DNA from: Oscillospiraceae bacterium
GTDB taxonomy: Bacteria; Bacillota; Clostridia; Oscillospirales; Oscillospiraceae
DNA length: 64,000 nucleotides
Direction of reading: 5' to 3'
Assembly (NCBI GenBank): GCA_902761055.1
Contig: CACWIS010000001.1
Location: 62,001 to 126,000 of the forward strand
The notes beneath the pieces were generated by a model. That model did no database searches, had not been told where the DNA came from, and worked only from the letters and a program-made list of their open reading frames with translations. A program made the translations under genes and the position numbers. How positions within the stretch are numbered: position 1 is the stretch's first letter; the number at the start of each line of letters is the position of its first letter. Positions 26,571 through 35,588 of this stretch are shown here, piece after piece.

Positions 26571-28061
26571 TTACAGCCTGGGGATCAGCAAAAAATCTGT
26601 GTTCATCGGGTATTTTTCGTTCAGACGCACGATCGCCTCCGTGCTGGAAGAATAGGTCTTCGCCAGCTCCCAGAGCGATCTTCCCTGCCGTCTGACCGCA
26701 CACAGCGAGGGAACGGAGCCGGGATCGCAGGCCATGTCTTCTTCCAGCTCGACCGCCGTGAGACAGTTCAGTTCCTCTTTCTCGCTCCGGAGGCACACGA
26801 AGCAGAGGCCAAGCGAGATCTCCAGCCCGTCGGCGGCGGCGCGAACCGAGAGCGAAGCGATCCGTGCGGACTCGAGCGTGTAATCCTCCGCCGGAAGCGC
26901 GCACTCCGCGGACAGGAGCTTCTGAACGGAATCAAGACTTCCGTCCGCGTTGCGCAGCAGCAGGCTGACGGCGACGGAGGCAGCCGCGGAATCCTCGCGC
27001 ACGGCGAAGGAGAGAAGCTCGGCATGCTGCGCGAGGAGGACTGCCCCATCCGTGTCGAGCGATACGCTCTCCGCGCATTCACAGGCCAGCTCGCGGCGCT
27101 CGCTCCCTCGGCAGACCGCAAGCGCGCTTTGTTTGCTCCGGACGGGACAGCGCGTGCTGTATGCGTCGGCGATCCACTCGATCTGCGCGCGCCGCACGAA
27201 ACTCGCCTGCGCTGTCGCGTGCAGCTCAAGCTCGAGCATGCCCCGACCGTTGATCGCGTCCGAGAGATTCACATACAGCGCCGTCGGCTGCAGCAGCAGC
27301 GAGTCCAGCTCCGCCTCCTCTTCACCGGAATCGATCAGCACGCTGAACGGAACGCACTGCTCGGCAAAGACAGGCGCTGCGCTCTCCCCGGTCTCAAAGG
27401 CGACGCTCAGCTCCGCCCCGCCTTTGATCAGGGCTTTTCCGCCGATCATCTGACATGCGCTGGAAACAAGCGAAGCATGCGACGAGACGATGTGTTCGGC
27501 TCCCTCGACCGAGAGCGGAAGCTGCTCGCTGACGACGAAGCTCTTTTCACAGATCTGCGAAAGGAGCAGCGCCTCGTCCTGCCGGCAGAGAAGCTGCAAT
27601 CCTCCGGCTCCCCCGTTCTCTGCGGAAACGGAGACGATCGTCTCCTCGCGCGCGTAGCAGTACAGCTCGGCGCGGACCGTCAGATCGAGCGCAAACTTGC
27701 GGGGATTGACCGCGCGCGCCTGCACCCCCTGCGAAAGCAGCGAGATCTGCGCCTCGAGTTCCTCCGCCGCGCCGCCGTATTCAAACTCGATCTCTAACGC
27801 TTTCGTGCAGTTCACGCACGCTGCGCTCTCCCGCCCCTCGGTCAGATAAAACACGCTGATTTCGGCCGCAGCGCCGACGACGACGCTTTCCGGGCCGATG
27901 TCCTTGCTTTTCAGGCTGATCTGCGCCTCCGCCCAGGCGATCTTGCCGATATCGTCCTTTACGTCCGGCACGACGCATTCGAGATGCTCCTGTATGAGCT
28001 TCGTCTGCCGATACGCCTCCCGGAAACACGGTACGGTTCTGCTGTTGAAAACGATTTCCAT
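26571..28061 (-). CDS. DUF3794 (SPOCS) and LysM-domain protein, probably spore-associated
   Basis: The start is ATG 28061 (MEIVFNSRTVPC), after AGGAAAAGGAGCG. The 496-residue product has repeated beta-rich DUF3794/SPOCS modules (one opening VVVGAAAEISVFYLT). It ends in a LysM domain of about 45 residues (GRSLWELAKTYSSSTEAI to the end). LysM binds peptidoglycan or its N-acetylglucosamine, and DUF3794-LysM proteins are found in spore-forming Clostridia. There is no signal peptide, as expected for a mother-cell spore protein. A sigma-E-like promoter at 28091-28119 supports expression during sporulation. Confidence 0.82.
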   Translation of the reverse strand: MEIVFNSRTVPCFREAYRQTKLIQEHLECVVPDVKDDIGKIAWAEAQISLKSKDIGPESVVVGAAAEISVFYLTEGRESAACVNCTKALEIEFEYGGAAEELEAQISLLSQGVQARAVNPRKFALDLTVRAELYCYAREETIVSVSAENGGAGGLQLLCRQDEALLLSQICEKSFVVSEQLPLSVEGAEHIVSSHASLVSSACQMIGGKALIKGGAELSVAFETGESAAPVFAEQCVPFSVLIDSGEEEAELDSLLLQPTALYVNLSDAINGRGMLELELHATAQASFVRRAQIEWIADAYSTRCPVRSKQSALAVCRGSERRELACECAESVSLDTDGAVLLAQHAELLSFAVREDSAAASVAVSLLLRNADGSLDSVQKLLSAECALPAEDYTLESARIASLSVRAAADGLEISLGLCFVCLRSEKEELNCLTAVELEEDMACDPGSVPSLCAVRRQGRSLWELAKTYSSSTEAIVRLNEKYPMNTDFLLIPRL

Positions 28062-28090
28062 GTATGCGCTCCTTTTCCTGCGTTTTGTAA

Positions 28091-28119
28091 AGGATATGAG
28101 CAGGGCGCTCCGAATATGC
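28091..28119 (-). promoter_or_regulatory. Sigma-E-like sporulation promoter for the DUF3794/LysM gene
   Basis: Minus strand GCATATT, 14 bases, CATATCCT. The -35 matches the B. subtilis sigma-E consensus KMATATT at every position. The -10 keeps CATA and the final T of CATACAnT. Start would be near 28084, about 23 bases before the ATG. Confidence 0.5.
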
Positions 28120-28152
28120 CCCGTGCGCCGGCCTTCGTCGGCGCGCAGGGAT

Positions 28153-28305
28153 TCAGCAGCAGCGCAGCAGCCACACGCCCGCGCCGATGAGCAGCGCGGA
28201 GAGCGCAAACCACCAGAAGGATTTGGGCAGCACCAGGGATAGGATGATCAGCACGCCCGCCCCGACGGCAATCAGACCCAGAGTGTTCATGTTGTTTCTG
28301 CGCAT
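28153..28305 (-). CDS. Small membrane protein of 50 residues
   Basis: The start is ATG 28305 (MRRNNMNTLGLIAVG), seven bases after AAGGGGCG. The peptide is mostly two hydrophobic segments (about residues 8-26 and 29-46), ending in WLLRCC. I do not recognise a family. Its neighbour downstream is the spore-type DUF3794/LysM gene. A sigma-E-like promoter and a Shine-Dalgarno-masking hairpin lie directly upstream, so I infer a sporulation role. A strong GC stem near 28118-28146, overlapping its downstream edge, may reduce read-through. Confidence 0.6.
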   Translation of the reverse strand: MRRNNMNTLGLIAVGAGVLIILSLVLPKSFWWFALSALLIGAGVWLLRCC

Positions 28306-28312
28306 GAAAACA

Positions 28313-28354
28313 CGCCCCTTCCTCTTACAATGGTACATCGTAAGCGAAGGGGCG
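28313..28354 (-). promoter_or_regulatory. Hairpin masking the ribosome binding site of the 50-residue membrane protein
   Basis: CGCCCCTTC (28313-28321) pairs with GAAGGGGCG (28346-28354), and CTTAC (28324-28328) with GTAAG (28340-28344). On the minus strand the downstream arm is the Shine-Dalgarno AAGGGGCG of the gene starting at 28305. It also lies 20 bases after the rsgA stop. Confidence 0.7.
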
Positions 28355-28365
28355 TCCGTTTATGA
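28337..28365 (-). promoter_or_regulatory. Sigma-E-like promoter overlapping the masking hairpin
   Basis: Minus strand TCATAAA, 14 bases, CTTACGAT. Each box matches the sigma-E consensus at 5 of 7 defined positions and the spacing is right. The start would be near 28330, in the hairpin loop, so the transcript would lack the upstream arm. Confidence 0.42.
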
Positions 28366-28374
28366 CGAGTTTTT

Positions 28375-29262
28375 TCAGTTTTCTTTTGTCTCCCAGGGCT
28401 TTTGCTTCGCTGTCAGCTCATAGAGGCGCTCATAGGAGGCATAGCGGCTCTGGCCGATCTCGCCGCGCTCGAGCGCCGCGCGGACGGCGCAGCCGGGCTC
28501 CTTGAGATGCGCGCAGTCCGCAAAGCGGCAGCGGCCTATGTAGGGGGCAAACTCCGGAAAATCGTACTGCAGGTCCTCCTTGGCGATGGACTTCATCATC
28601 TGGATCTCAAAGGAGGCGAAGCCCGGCGTGTCGGCGACGTAGCAGCCGTCGCCGAGCGGATAGAGCTCCACATGTCGGGTCGTATGCTTGCCGCGGCCGA
28701 GATGCTCGCTGACCGTATCGGTCGGGATCGAGGCCTCCGGCAGAAGAACATTGAGGATGCTCGACTTCCCGACGCCGGAGTTGCCGGTGAAAGCGCATAC
28801 CTTGCCGCGCAGCGCGTCGCGAAGCTCATCGACGCCCTCGCCGGTCTCGGCGCTGGTGCGGATCACGCGGTAGCCCGCCGCGGTGAAGATGCCGTAAAGC
28901 TCGTCGCCCTTGTCAAGATCGATCTTGTTGACACAGATCAGCAGTTCACAGTCCGCCTCGTGCGCGATCACGGCAACGCGGTCAATGAGGAAGGGATCGG
29001 TGATCGGATTGACGTTTGCCGCGATGAACACCAGCGTATCGATATTGGCCACGGCGGGACGGATAAAGAAGTTTTTTCTCTTGCAGACGGTCTCGATCCG
29101 CCCGCTGCCGGCACGGTCGGTCACAAGACGGACCCTGTCGCCCACAAGGGGCGAGGTCCCGTCAAGGCGAAAGCGGCCGCGCGCTTTGCAGGCGACCAGT
29201 CCCTCGCGAGTTTGCACATAGTAAAAGCCGCTGAGGGCTTTGACAATAAGGCCTTCGCTCAT
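28375..29262 (-). CDS. rsgA: Ribosome small-subunit-dependent GTPase RsgA
   Basis: The start is ATG 29262, 13 bases after the prkC stop; its binding site is poor, so coupling to prkC is likely. The 295-residue protein has an OB-fold N-terminus and a circularly permuted GTPase domain: NKID first (in CVNKIDLD), then GNSGVGKSS, then DTPGF. A C-terminal zinc finger follows (C-x5-C-H-x5-C in RFADCAHLKEPGC). RsgA checks the maturation of the 30S subunit and releases when GTP is cleaved. It is the last gene of the conserved cluster. In B. subtilis its homologue CpgA is a target of PrkC, encoded just upstream. Confidence 0.96.
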   Translation of the reverse strand: MSEGLIVKALSGFYYVQTREGLVACKARGRFRLDGTSPLVGDRVRLVTDRAGSGRIETVCKRKNFFIRPAVANIDTLVFIAANVNPITDPFLIDRVAVIAHEADCELLICVNKIDLDKGDELYGIFTAAGYRVIRTSAETGEGVDELRDALRGKVCAFTGNSGVGKSSILNVLLPEASIPTDTVSEHLGRGKHTTRHVELYPLGDGCYVADTPGFASFEIQMMKSIAKEDLQYDFPEFAPYIGRCRFADCAHLKEPGCAVRAALERGEIGQSRYASYERLYELTAKQKPWETKEN

Positions 29263-29275
29263 GCCCGCATACCGT

Positions 29276-30949
29276 TCAGTCCTGGCCCAGCGAGACCTGA
29301 AGCGTGACTTTGCTGTGCTCCTGCACGCTCTCGCCGATCGTGATGTTCTGTCCCACGACGGTGCCGCGGTCAAGCGGGCTGTCGATCCACTCGGAGCCGG
29401 CGTAGTTGAGGTTGTTGCCCGTCAGCTTTGCGATCGCCGCCTCTTCGGACAGACCGATCAGATTCGGCATCTGAACATACTGGACCTGCGGTCCGCTACT
29501 CACGTTCAGATACACGGTCGAGCCGCTGATGATCTTCTCCCCTGCCGCCGGGCTGGTAGAGATGACGTAGTTGTGCGCAACGGTATCGCTCGTCGCGGCC
29601 TCTACTTCGACAACGAACCCGGTCTTTTCCAGAAGCGTCATGGCTTCCCGGTACTCGTGGTTCGCCACGTCCGGGACCTCGATCGAGGTCATGCTGCGGC
29701 TGACGGAGATCTCGACCGTCACGCCGTCGTTTTCGATGCTCATGCTGCGGCCCGGGTCGGGCTTCTGGCTGATGATCATGCCGGGCGCCTCGTCGTTCGT
29801 ATAAACATCGGTGATGATGAAATTATAGATCGGATCGGCGTCGCGGACGACGTCGTCATAGCGGCTGCCGACGAACCTGGGCAGCTCGACGCGCTCGGCC
29901 GGAGAGAACAGGTCTCTGACCCAGAAATTCCACAGAAAGACAAACAGCGCGACCGCGACCATCAGCAATCCGAACGAGCCGCTCAGAAAGCTGACCTTGG
30001 AGGCCTTCTTGCGGCGGATGCTGTAGCTCGCCTTTGTCAGATCGCTGTAGGAGATCACGGGTTTGGGCGTCTGCGCTTCCTCTTCCTCGGTCTCGGGCGG
30101 AAGCTCCTGCTTCACGGCGTTGCGTGTGAACTCGTCGAGCGCCTCCAGCAGCTCGTTGGCGGTCTGATAGCGTTCGTTGAGATCGGCGCACATAGCCTTG
30201 AGCGTGATACGCTCGAGCTCCTCCGGGATCGAGGGAAAGCTGCTGCGAAGCGGCTCGGGCTTTACGTTCATGTGCTTGACGGCGATCTCCGCAAGGGTGT
30301 TGCCGGTATAGGGCAGGCGGCCCGAGAGCATCTCATACATCACAACGCCGAGCGAGTAGATGTCGCTTCGGGCGTCGGGACTGTTGCCGCGCGCCTGCTC
30401 CGGCGCGATGTAATGGATCGAGCCGATGGTCTGTCCGTTGTTCTCGTAGACCTCGTTTTCCAGCGCCGCGATGCCGAAATCAGCGACCTTCAGCGTGCCG
30501 TCGCGCAGCAGCATGATATTCTGCGGCTTGATATCCCGATGGATGATGCCGCGCTCATGCGCATGCGCGAGGGCGCGGGTGATCTGCTTCGTGAAGTGAA
30601 CGACCTCTTTCCAGTCGAGCGCGCCCTTTTTGTCCATATATTGCTTGAGCGTGATGCCCGAAATCAGCTCCATGACGATGTATTCGCGCTCGTCGCTGTG
30701 GCTGACGTCATAGACCGAGACGATATTCGGGTTGGAGAGCATCGCGACGGCATGGGATTCCGCGCAGAAGCGGCGGCGGAACTCCTCGTCGTTGGCCATT
30801 TCCTCGCGCATGATCTTGACCGCGACGTAACGGTTCAGCCGATGGTCCAGCGCGCGGAAAACGATCGCCATGCCGCCCTCGCCGATGATCTCGAGGATCT
30901 CATATCGGTCGTCGAGCATTGTGCCGATGTATTTTTCTTCTTCGTTCAT
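29276..30949 (-). CDS. prkC: PASTA-domain serine/threonine kinase PrkC
   Basis: The 557-residue product has a kinase domain at about 14-275: glycine loop GEGGMAIVF, catalytic [11 protein letters not shown] as ADFGIA, and APE as APEQ. A basic stretch and one membrane segment follow (about 325-348, [19 protein letters not shown]). Outside are three PASTA domains, from about 352 to the end. PASTA domains sense muropeptides or lipid II; the kinase links cell-wall state to growth and spore germination. It is paired with the phosphatase gene upstream (26-base gap). Confidence 0.96.
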   Translation of the reverse strand: MNEEEKYIGTMLDDRYEILEIIGEGGMAIVFRALDHRLNRYVAVKIMREEMANDEEFRRRFCAESHAVAMLSNPNIVSVYDVSHSDEREYIVMELISGITLKQYMDKKGALDWKEVVHFTKQITRALAHAHERGIIHRDIKPQNIMLLRDGTLKVADFGIAALENEVYENNGQTIGSIHYIAPEQARGNSPDARSDIYSLGVVMYEMLSGRLPYTGNTLAEIAVKHMNVKPEPLRSSFPSIPEELERITLKAMCADLNERYQTANELLEALDEFTRNAVKQELPPETEEEEAQTPKPVISYSDLTKASYSIRRKKASKVSFLSGSFGLLMVAVALFVFLWNFWVRDLFSPAERVELPRFVGSRYDDVVRDADPIYNFIITDVYTNDEAPGMIISQKPDPGRSMSIENDGVTVEISVSRSMTSIEVPDVANHEYREAMTLLEKTGFVVEVEAATSDTVAHNYVISTSPAAGEKIISGSTVYLNVSSGPQVQYVQMPNLIGLSEEAAIAKLTGNNLNYAGSEWIDSPLDRGTVVGQNITIGESVQEHSKVTLQVSLGQD

Positions 30950-30975
30950 AGCAACTCCGTGTTAAAAAGCATCTT

Positions 30976-31722
30976 TCAGCGCTTGATCACGACGACCGTG
31001 ACGTTGTCGCGCGCGCCGCGGTTGAGCGCCTTGCTCATCAGCGCGCGGCAGAGGATCTCCGGCTCGGGGTACTCAACTGCGTAGTCGAGCATCTCCTCGT
31101 CTGTGACGATGTTGGAAAGCCCGTCGGAACAGAGGATCAGCATATCGCCGGGGCCGAGATTGATCTCATAGAAATCCGCCTCGACGTCCGCCTCCGATCC
31201 GAGCGCGCGGGTGATGACGTTTCGCTGCGGGTGTCGCTTGGCCTGGTCCTTGGTGATCGCGCCGTACTCGACCAGATCCTCGACCAGCGAGTGGTCTCGC
31301 GTGATCTGGATGATCGTGTCATAGCGCTTGAGCACCTGGTAGGCACGGCTGTCGCCCACATTGATAAGATACCCTTCTCCGTTGGATTTGATAACACCGC
31401 CGACGAGCGTTGTGCCCATGCCGTTGTACGCCTCGTCGAATTTGGAATACTCAAAGGCGACGCCGTTTGCCTCCGCGCAGGCGTCGGTAAGAAGCCGGCG
31501 GTAGTCGACGCTCCGGCTGACGCGGGAGGTCAGCTTGGCATAGACATAGTTGACGAACTCCTTGTTGGAGAGCTGGCTGGCAAGACCGCCCGCCTTCGCG
31601 CCGCCCATGCCGTCGCAGAGCGCGGTCACGATGCAGTCCTTGGGCTCGCAGTATTCGATGATGAAGCTGTCCTGATTGTCCTGCCTGATTTTTCCTTTGT
31701 CAGTCAATCCGAAAAAATTCAT
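30976..31722 (-). CDS. prpC: PP2C-type protein phosphatase (PrpC/Stp)
   Basis: The start is ATG 31722 (MNFFGLTDKGKIRQDNQD), with GGAGATGAGG upstream. The 248-residue product has the PP2C metal-binding motifs: RQDNQDS near residue 15, CDGMGGAKAG near 39, GDSRAY near 115, SDGL near 190 and RDNVTVV at the end. It removes phosphates placed by PrkC. It lies 26 bases upstream of prkC and 16 downstream of rlmN, as in most Firmicutes. Confidence 0.96.
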   Translation of the reverse strand: MNFFGLTDKGKIRQDNQDSFIIEYCEPKDCIVTALCDGMGGAKAGGLASQLSNKEFVNYVYAKLTSRVSRSVDYRRLLTDACAEANGVAFEYSKFDEAYNGMGTTLVGGVIKSNGEGYLINVGDSRAYQVLKRYDTIIQITRDHSLVEDLVEYGAITKDQAKRHPQRNVITRALGSEADVEADFYEINLGPGDMLILCSDGLSNIVTDEEMLDYAVEYPEPEILCRALMSKALNRGARDNVTVVVIKR

Positions 31723-31738
31723 ACCCTCATCTCCAGAA

Positions 31739-32782
31739 TCAAATCGTCTTCGCCGGATCCTTCTGCATTTTTCTGCGGAGCTGCCCGCAGGAGGCGTCCA
31801 CATCGCTGCCGAGGGTGCGGCGGACCGTGTAGTTCACGCCGCCCTCGTCAAGGATTTTCATAAAGGCTTTCATATGGCCCTGCGTGGAGGGCTTGAAGCG
31901 CCGCTCCTCCACATGGTTGAGCGGGATCAGGTTCACATGAGCGCCGCAGTCCCGCGCGCGGCGGACGAGCAGACGCGCGTGCTTCTCGGTGTCGTTGACG
32001 CCGTCGATCATTGCATACTCAAAGGAGATGCGCCTTCCCGTCTTTTCATAATAGCGTCTGCACGCTCGGATGAGCGCGTCGACGCCTCGCCCGCGGTTTG
32101 CGGGCATGATCTGCGAGCGCGTCTCGTCGTCCGGCGCGTGGAGCGAGACCGTCAGCGTCAGCTGCAGATCGAGCGAGGCAAGATCGTCGAAGCGTTCGAT
32201 GAGCCCGCAGGTCGAGAGCGTGATGTGACGCATGCCGATGTTCATCCCGGAGGGGGAATTGACGAGCTTGAGAAAGCGAACGACATTGTCAAAGTTATCA
32301 AGCGGCTCTCCTATGCCCATGAGCACGATGTGCGAGATCTTTTTCCCGCTGTCCAGTTCCGAGAACAGCACCTCGTCAAACATTTCCGACGGCTCGAGGC
32401 TTCGCACCAGACCGCCGATGGTCGAGGCGCAGAAGGCACAGCCCTGGCGGCAGCCGACCTGCGATGAGATACAGACCGTATTCCCGTACTGGTACGACAT
32501 CACGACGGTCTCGACGGCGTTGCCGTCCCGCAGCTCCCAAAGATATTTGATCGTTCCGTCAAGCGCGGAGACCTGCTTGGAGAGCACGCTCGGACGATTG
32601 AGCATATACCGCTCGTCCAGCTTCTCCCGAAGCGCCCTGGGCAGATCGGACATTTCCTCAAAGCTCCGCACGCCGCGCGCCAGCCAGCGGCTGACCTGCG
32701 CAGCGCGATATCTGGGCTCGCCGAGCGCTTCAAGCTCGGAGGCAAGCTCCTCGGGGAGCAAGGAGAGGATGTCTTTTTTCAT
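31739..32782 (-). CDS. rlmN: 23S rRNA (adenine-2503-C2)-methyltransferase RlmN
   Basis: The 347-residue radical-SAM enzyme has the cluster motif CRQGCAFC near residue 110, preceded by the family ISSQVG. A methyl-carrying cysteine is expected near the C-terminus, and VDASCGQL fits it. It methylates A2503 of 23S rRNA and some tRNAs. Its start follows AAAGGAAATAG, where the TAG is the stop of rsmB, so the genes are tightly coupled. Confidence 0.97.
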   Translation of the reverse strand: MKKDILSLLPEELASELEALGEPRYRAAQVSRWLARGVRSFEEMSDLPRALREKLDERYMLNRPSVLSKQVSALDGTIKYLWELRDGNAVETVVMSYQYGNTVCISSQVGCRQGCAFCASTIGGLVRSLEPSEMFDEVLFSELDSGKKISHIVLMGIGEPLDNFDNVVRFLKLVNSPSGMNIGMRHITLSTCGLIERFDDLASLDLQLTLTVSLHAPDDETRSQIMPANRGRGVDALIRACRRYYEKTGRRISFEYAMIDGVNDTEKHARLLVRRARDCGAHVNLIPLNHVEERRFKPSTQGHMKAFMKILDEGGVNYTVRRTLGSDVDASCGQLRRKMQKDPAKTI

Positions 32783-32785
32783 GCT

Positions 32786-34095
32786 CTATTTCCTTTGCAG
32801 CTTTGATACGAAAAAGCCGTCCGTGCCGTCCACGTTCGGATAAAAGGTGTAGCAGCCGCCGCGCGAGCCGCGGCCATCCACCTCGAATTCGCAGGGCCTG
32901 AAGCCGCCGTGTGCGGCGAGGAAGGACGCGATCACGTCCTCGTTCTCCTCCCGCAGGATCGTGCAGGTACTGTAGAGCAGCACGCCGCCGGGACGCACGA
33001 AGCGGCAGAGATTGTCGAGGATCGCTCGCTGGATGCCGCTCAGCGCTTTGAGCCGCCCGGGATCCTTGAAACGGATCTCTGGCTTTTTGCCGATCACGCC
33101 GAAGCCGGAACAGGGCACGTCGGCCAGTACCAAGTCAAAAGCGTTTTCCCATTCCGGGACGAATTCCCGTGCGTCGCGGCATTCTGTACGGATCGACGTG
33201 AGGCCGAGACGCTCGGCACCGCTTCGGATCAGCGGCAGCTTTTTTTCATGGATGTCGCAGGAGACGATCTCGCCCGTGCCGTGCATCGCAAGCGCGGCGG
33301 CAAAGCTTTTCCCTCCCGGACTTGCGCAGGCGTCGAGCACGCGCATGCCCTCTCCCGGGCCGGCCAGATCAATCGCCATACGGGCGGCGCGGTCCTGCAC
33401 GTAAAAAAGTCCTTCCTCGAAGCCGGGCAGCTCGTTCACGGCGCCGCCGGCGATGCGGAGGCAGTTTTCCGGAAACGACGGGATCTCATAGCCGATCCCG
33501 AGCCGTTCGAGCGCGCGGACGTAATCGGCCCGCGTCGTTCGGAGCGTGTTGATCTGGATATCCAGCGCCGAGGGGAGGTTGAAGGCGGCGAAGCAGGCCT
33601 CGGTAAAGTCATAGCCCTTTTCTCCGACCAGCTTCTCGGCAAGCCAGAGCGGCTGGGAATAGCGCGTCGCAAGATAGACGGGCTCTCCCCTGCCCGGAAC
33701 CTCCGGGAGCGAGGAGCGCGCCTCTGCGATCCGGCGCAGCACGGCATTGACCAGCGCCCCGGCCCGTCCGACGCCGGCCGTCTCGCAGAGCGCGACCGTT
33801 TCGTTGACGGCGGCGCGCGCCGGGATGCGGTCAAGCAGCAGGAGCTGGCAAACGCCGATGCGAAGGATCTCGAGGACCTTCTTTTCAAGCTTTTCCGGCT
33901 TTGTCGTACAGAAGGAGCCGATCAAAAAATCGAAGTAGCTGCCGTTCTGCAGAACACCGAGCGCGATCGCGGATGCGAGCGCAGACTCGCGCTTTGACAG
34001 AGCGTTTCTGCGGATGAGACCGTCCGCCGCGGCGGACAGCCACGCGCCGTCGCGCCGGCAGCGCTCGAGGATCGCAAGCGCAGCCTCGCGCCCCG

Positions 34096-34099
<4 letters not shown>
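32786..34099 (-). CDS. rsmB: 16S rRNA (cytosine-967-C5)-methyltransferase RsmB
   Basis: The 437-residue product has an N-terminal NusB-like RNA-binding domain (about 1-135) and a C-terminal SAM-dependent methyltransferase domain. Its motifs are DACASPGGKSFA (SAM site), LADVPCSGFGVIG (catalytic cysteine) and YSTCTI (second cysteine). It modifies C967 of 16S rRNA. Its start overlaps the fmt stop by ATGA. Confidence 0.96.
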
Positions 34100-35028
<929 letters not shown>

Positions 35029-35032
35029 CCGT

Positions 35033-35536
35033 TTACTCCTCTGCCTGTCCTTTTTCCAGCTCTTCCTGCGTGAGCATCCGCTCACAGAGCGTCGTGAAAA
35101 CGACGCCGTCGAGATGATCGATCTCATGGCAGAAGCAGCGGGCGGTCAGTCCCGTCCCGGTGACGGTAAAGCTGTCGCCGAAGCGGTCCTGCGCGCGGAC
35201 CGTGACTTCCATCGGACGCGTGACGATGCCGTACTCGTCCGGAAAACTCAGACATCCTTCCGCACCGCGCTGCTCGCCGGAGGCGGAGACGATCTCGGGA
35301 TTGATGAGCTCGATCAGCTTTTCCTCTTCGCCCTCGGGAACATTGGTCTCGATGACCAGCACTGCCCGGCGCAGCACGCCGACCTGCGGCGCGGCCAGTC
35401 CGACGCCGCCGGATTCCTGCAGCGTTTCGGCCATGTCGTCAAGCAGCTGATGGAGCCTTTCGTCAAATTTCTTGACCGGGCGGCTTTTCTTATAGAGCGT
35501 GGGCTCTTCTTTTGTCAAAATGTATCGTGTTGCCAT
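35033..35536 (-). CDS. def: Peptide deformylase
   Basis: The start is ATG 35536 (MATRYILTKE), after AAGAGGAG. The 167-residue metalloenzyme has all three motifs: GVGLAAPQVG, EGCLSFP and HEIDHLDG. It removes the N-formyl group from new proteins. The EGCLSFP form with Phe, rather than SVP or SIP, is a small variation. It follows priA by 52 bases. Confidence 0.97.
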   Translation of the reverse strand: MATRYILTKEEPTLYKKSRPVKKFDERLHQLLDDMAETLQESGGVGLAAPQVGVLRRAVLVIETNVPEGEEEKLIELINPEIVSASGEQRGAEGCLSFPDEYGIVTRPMEVTVRAQDRFGDSFTVTGTGLTARCFCHEIDHLDGVVFTTLCERMLTQEELEKGQAEE

Positions 35537-35588
35537 TCGTTTCTCCTCTTGCGCCGCACGTCGTGCGGACAAGTCGTCTGTCCTTGCG

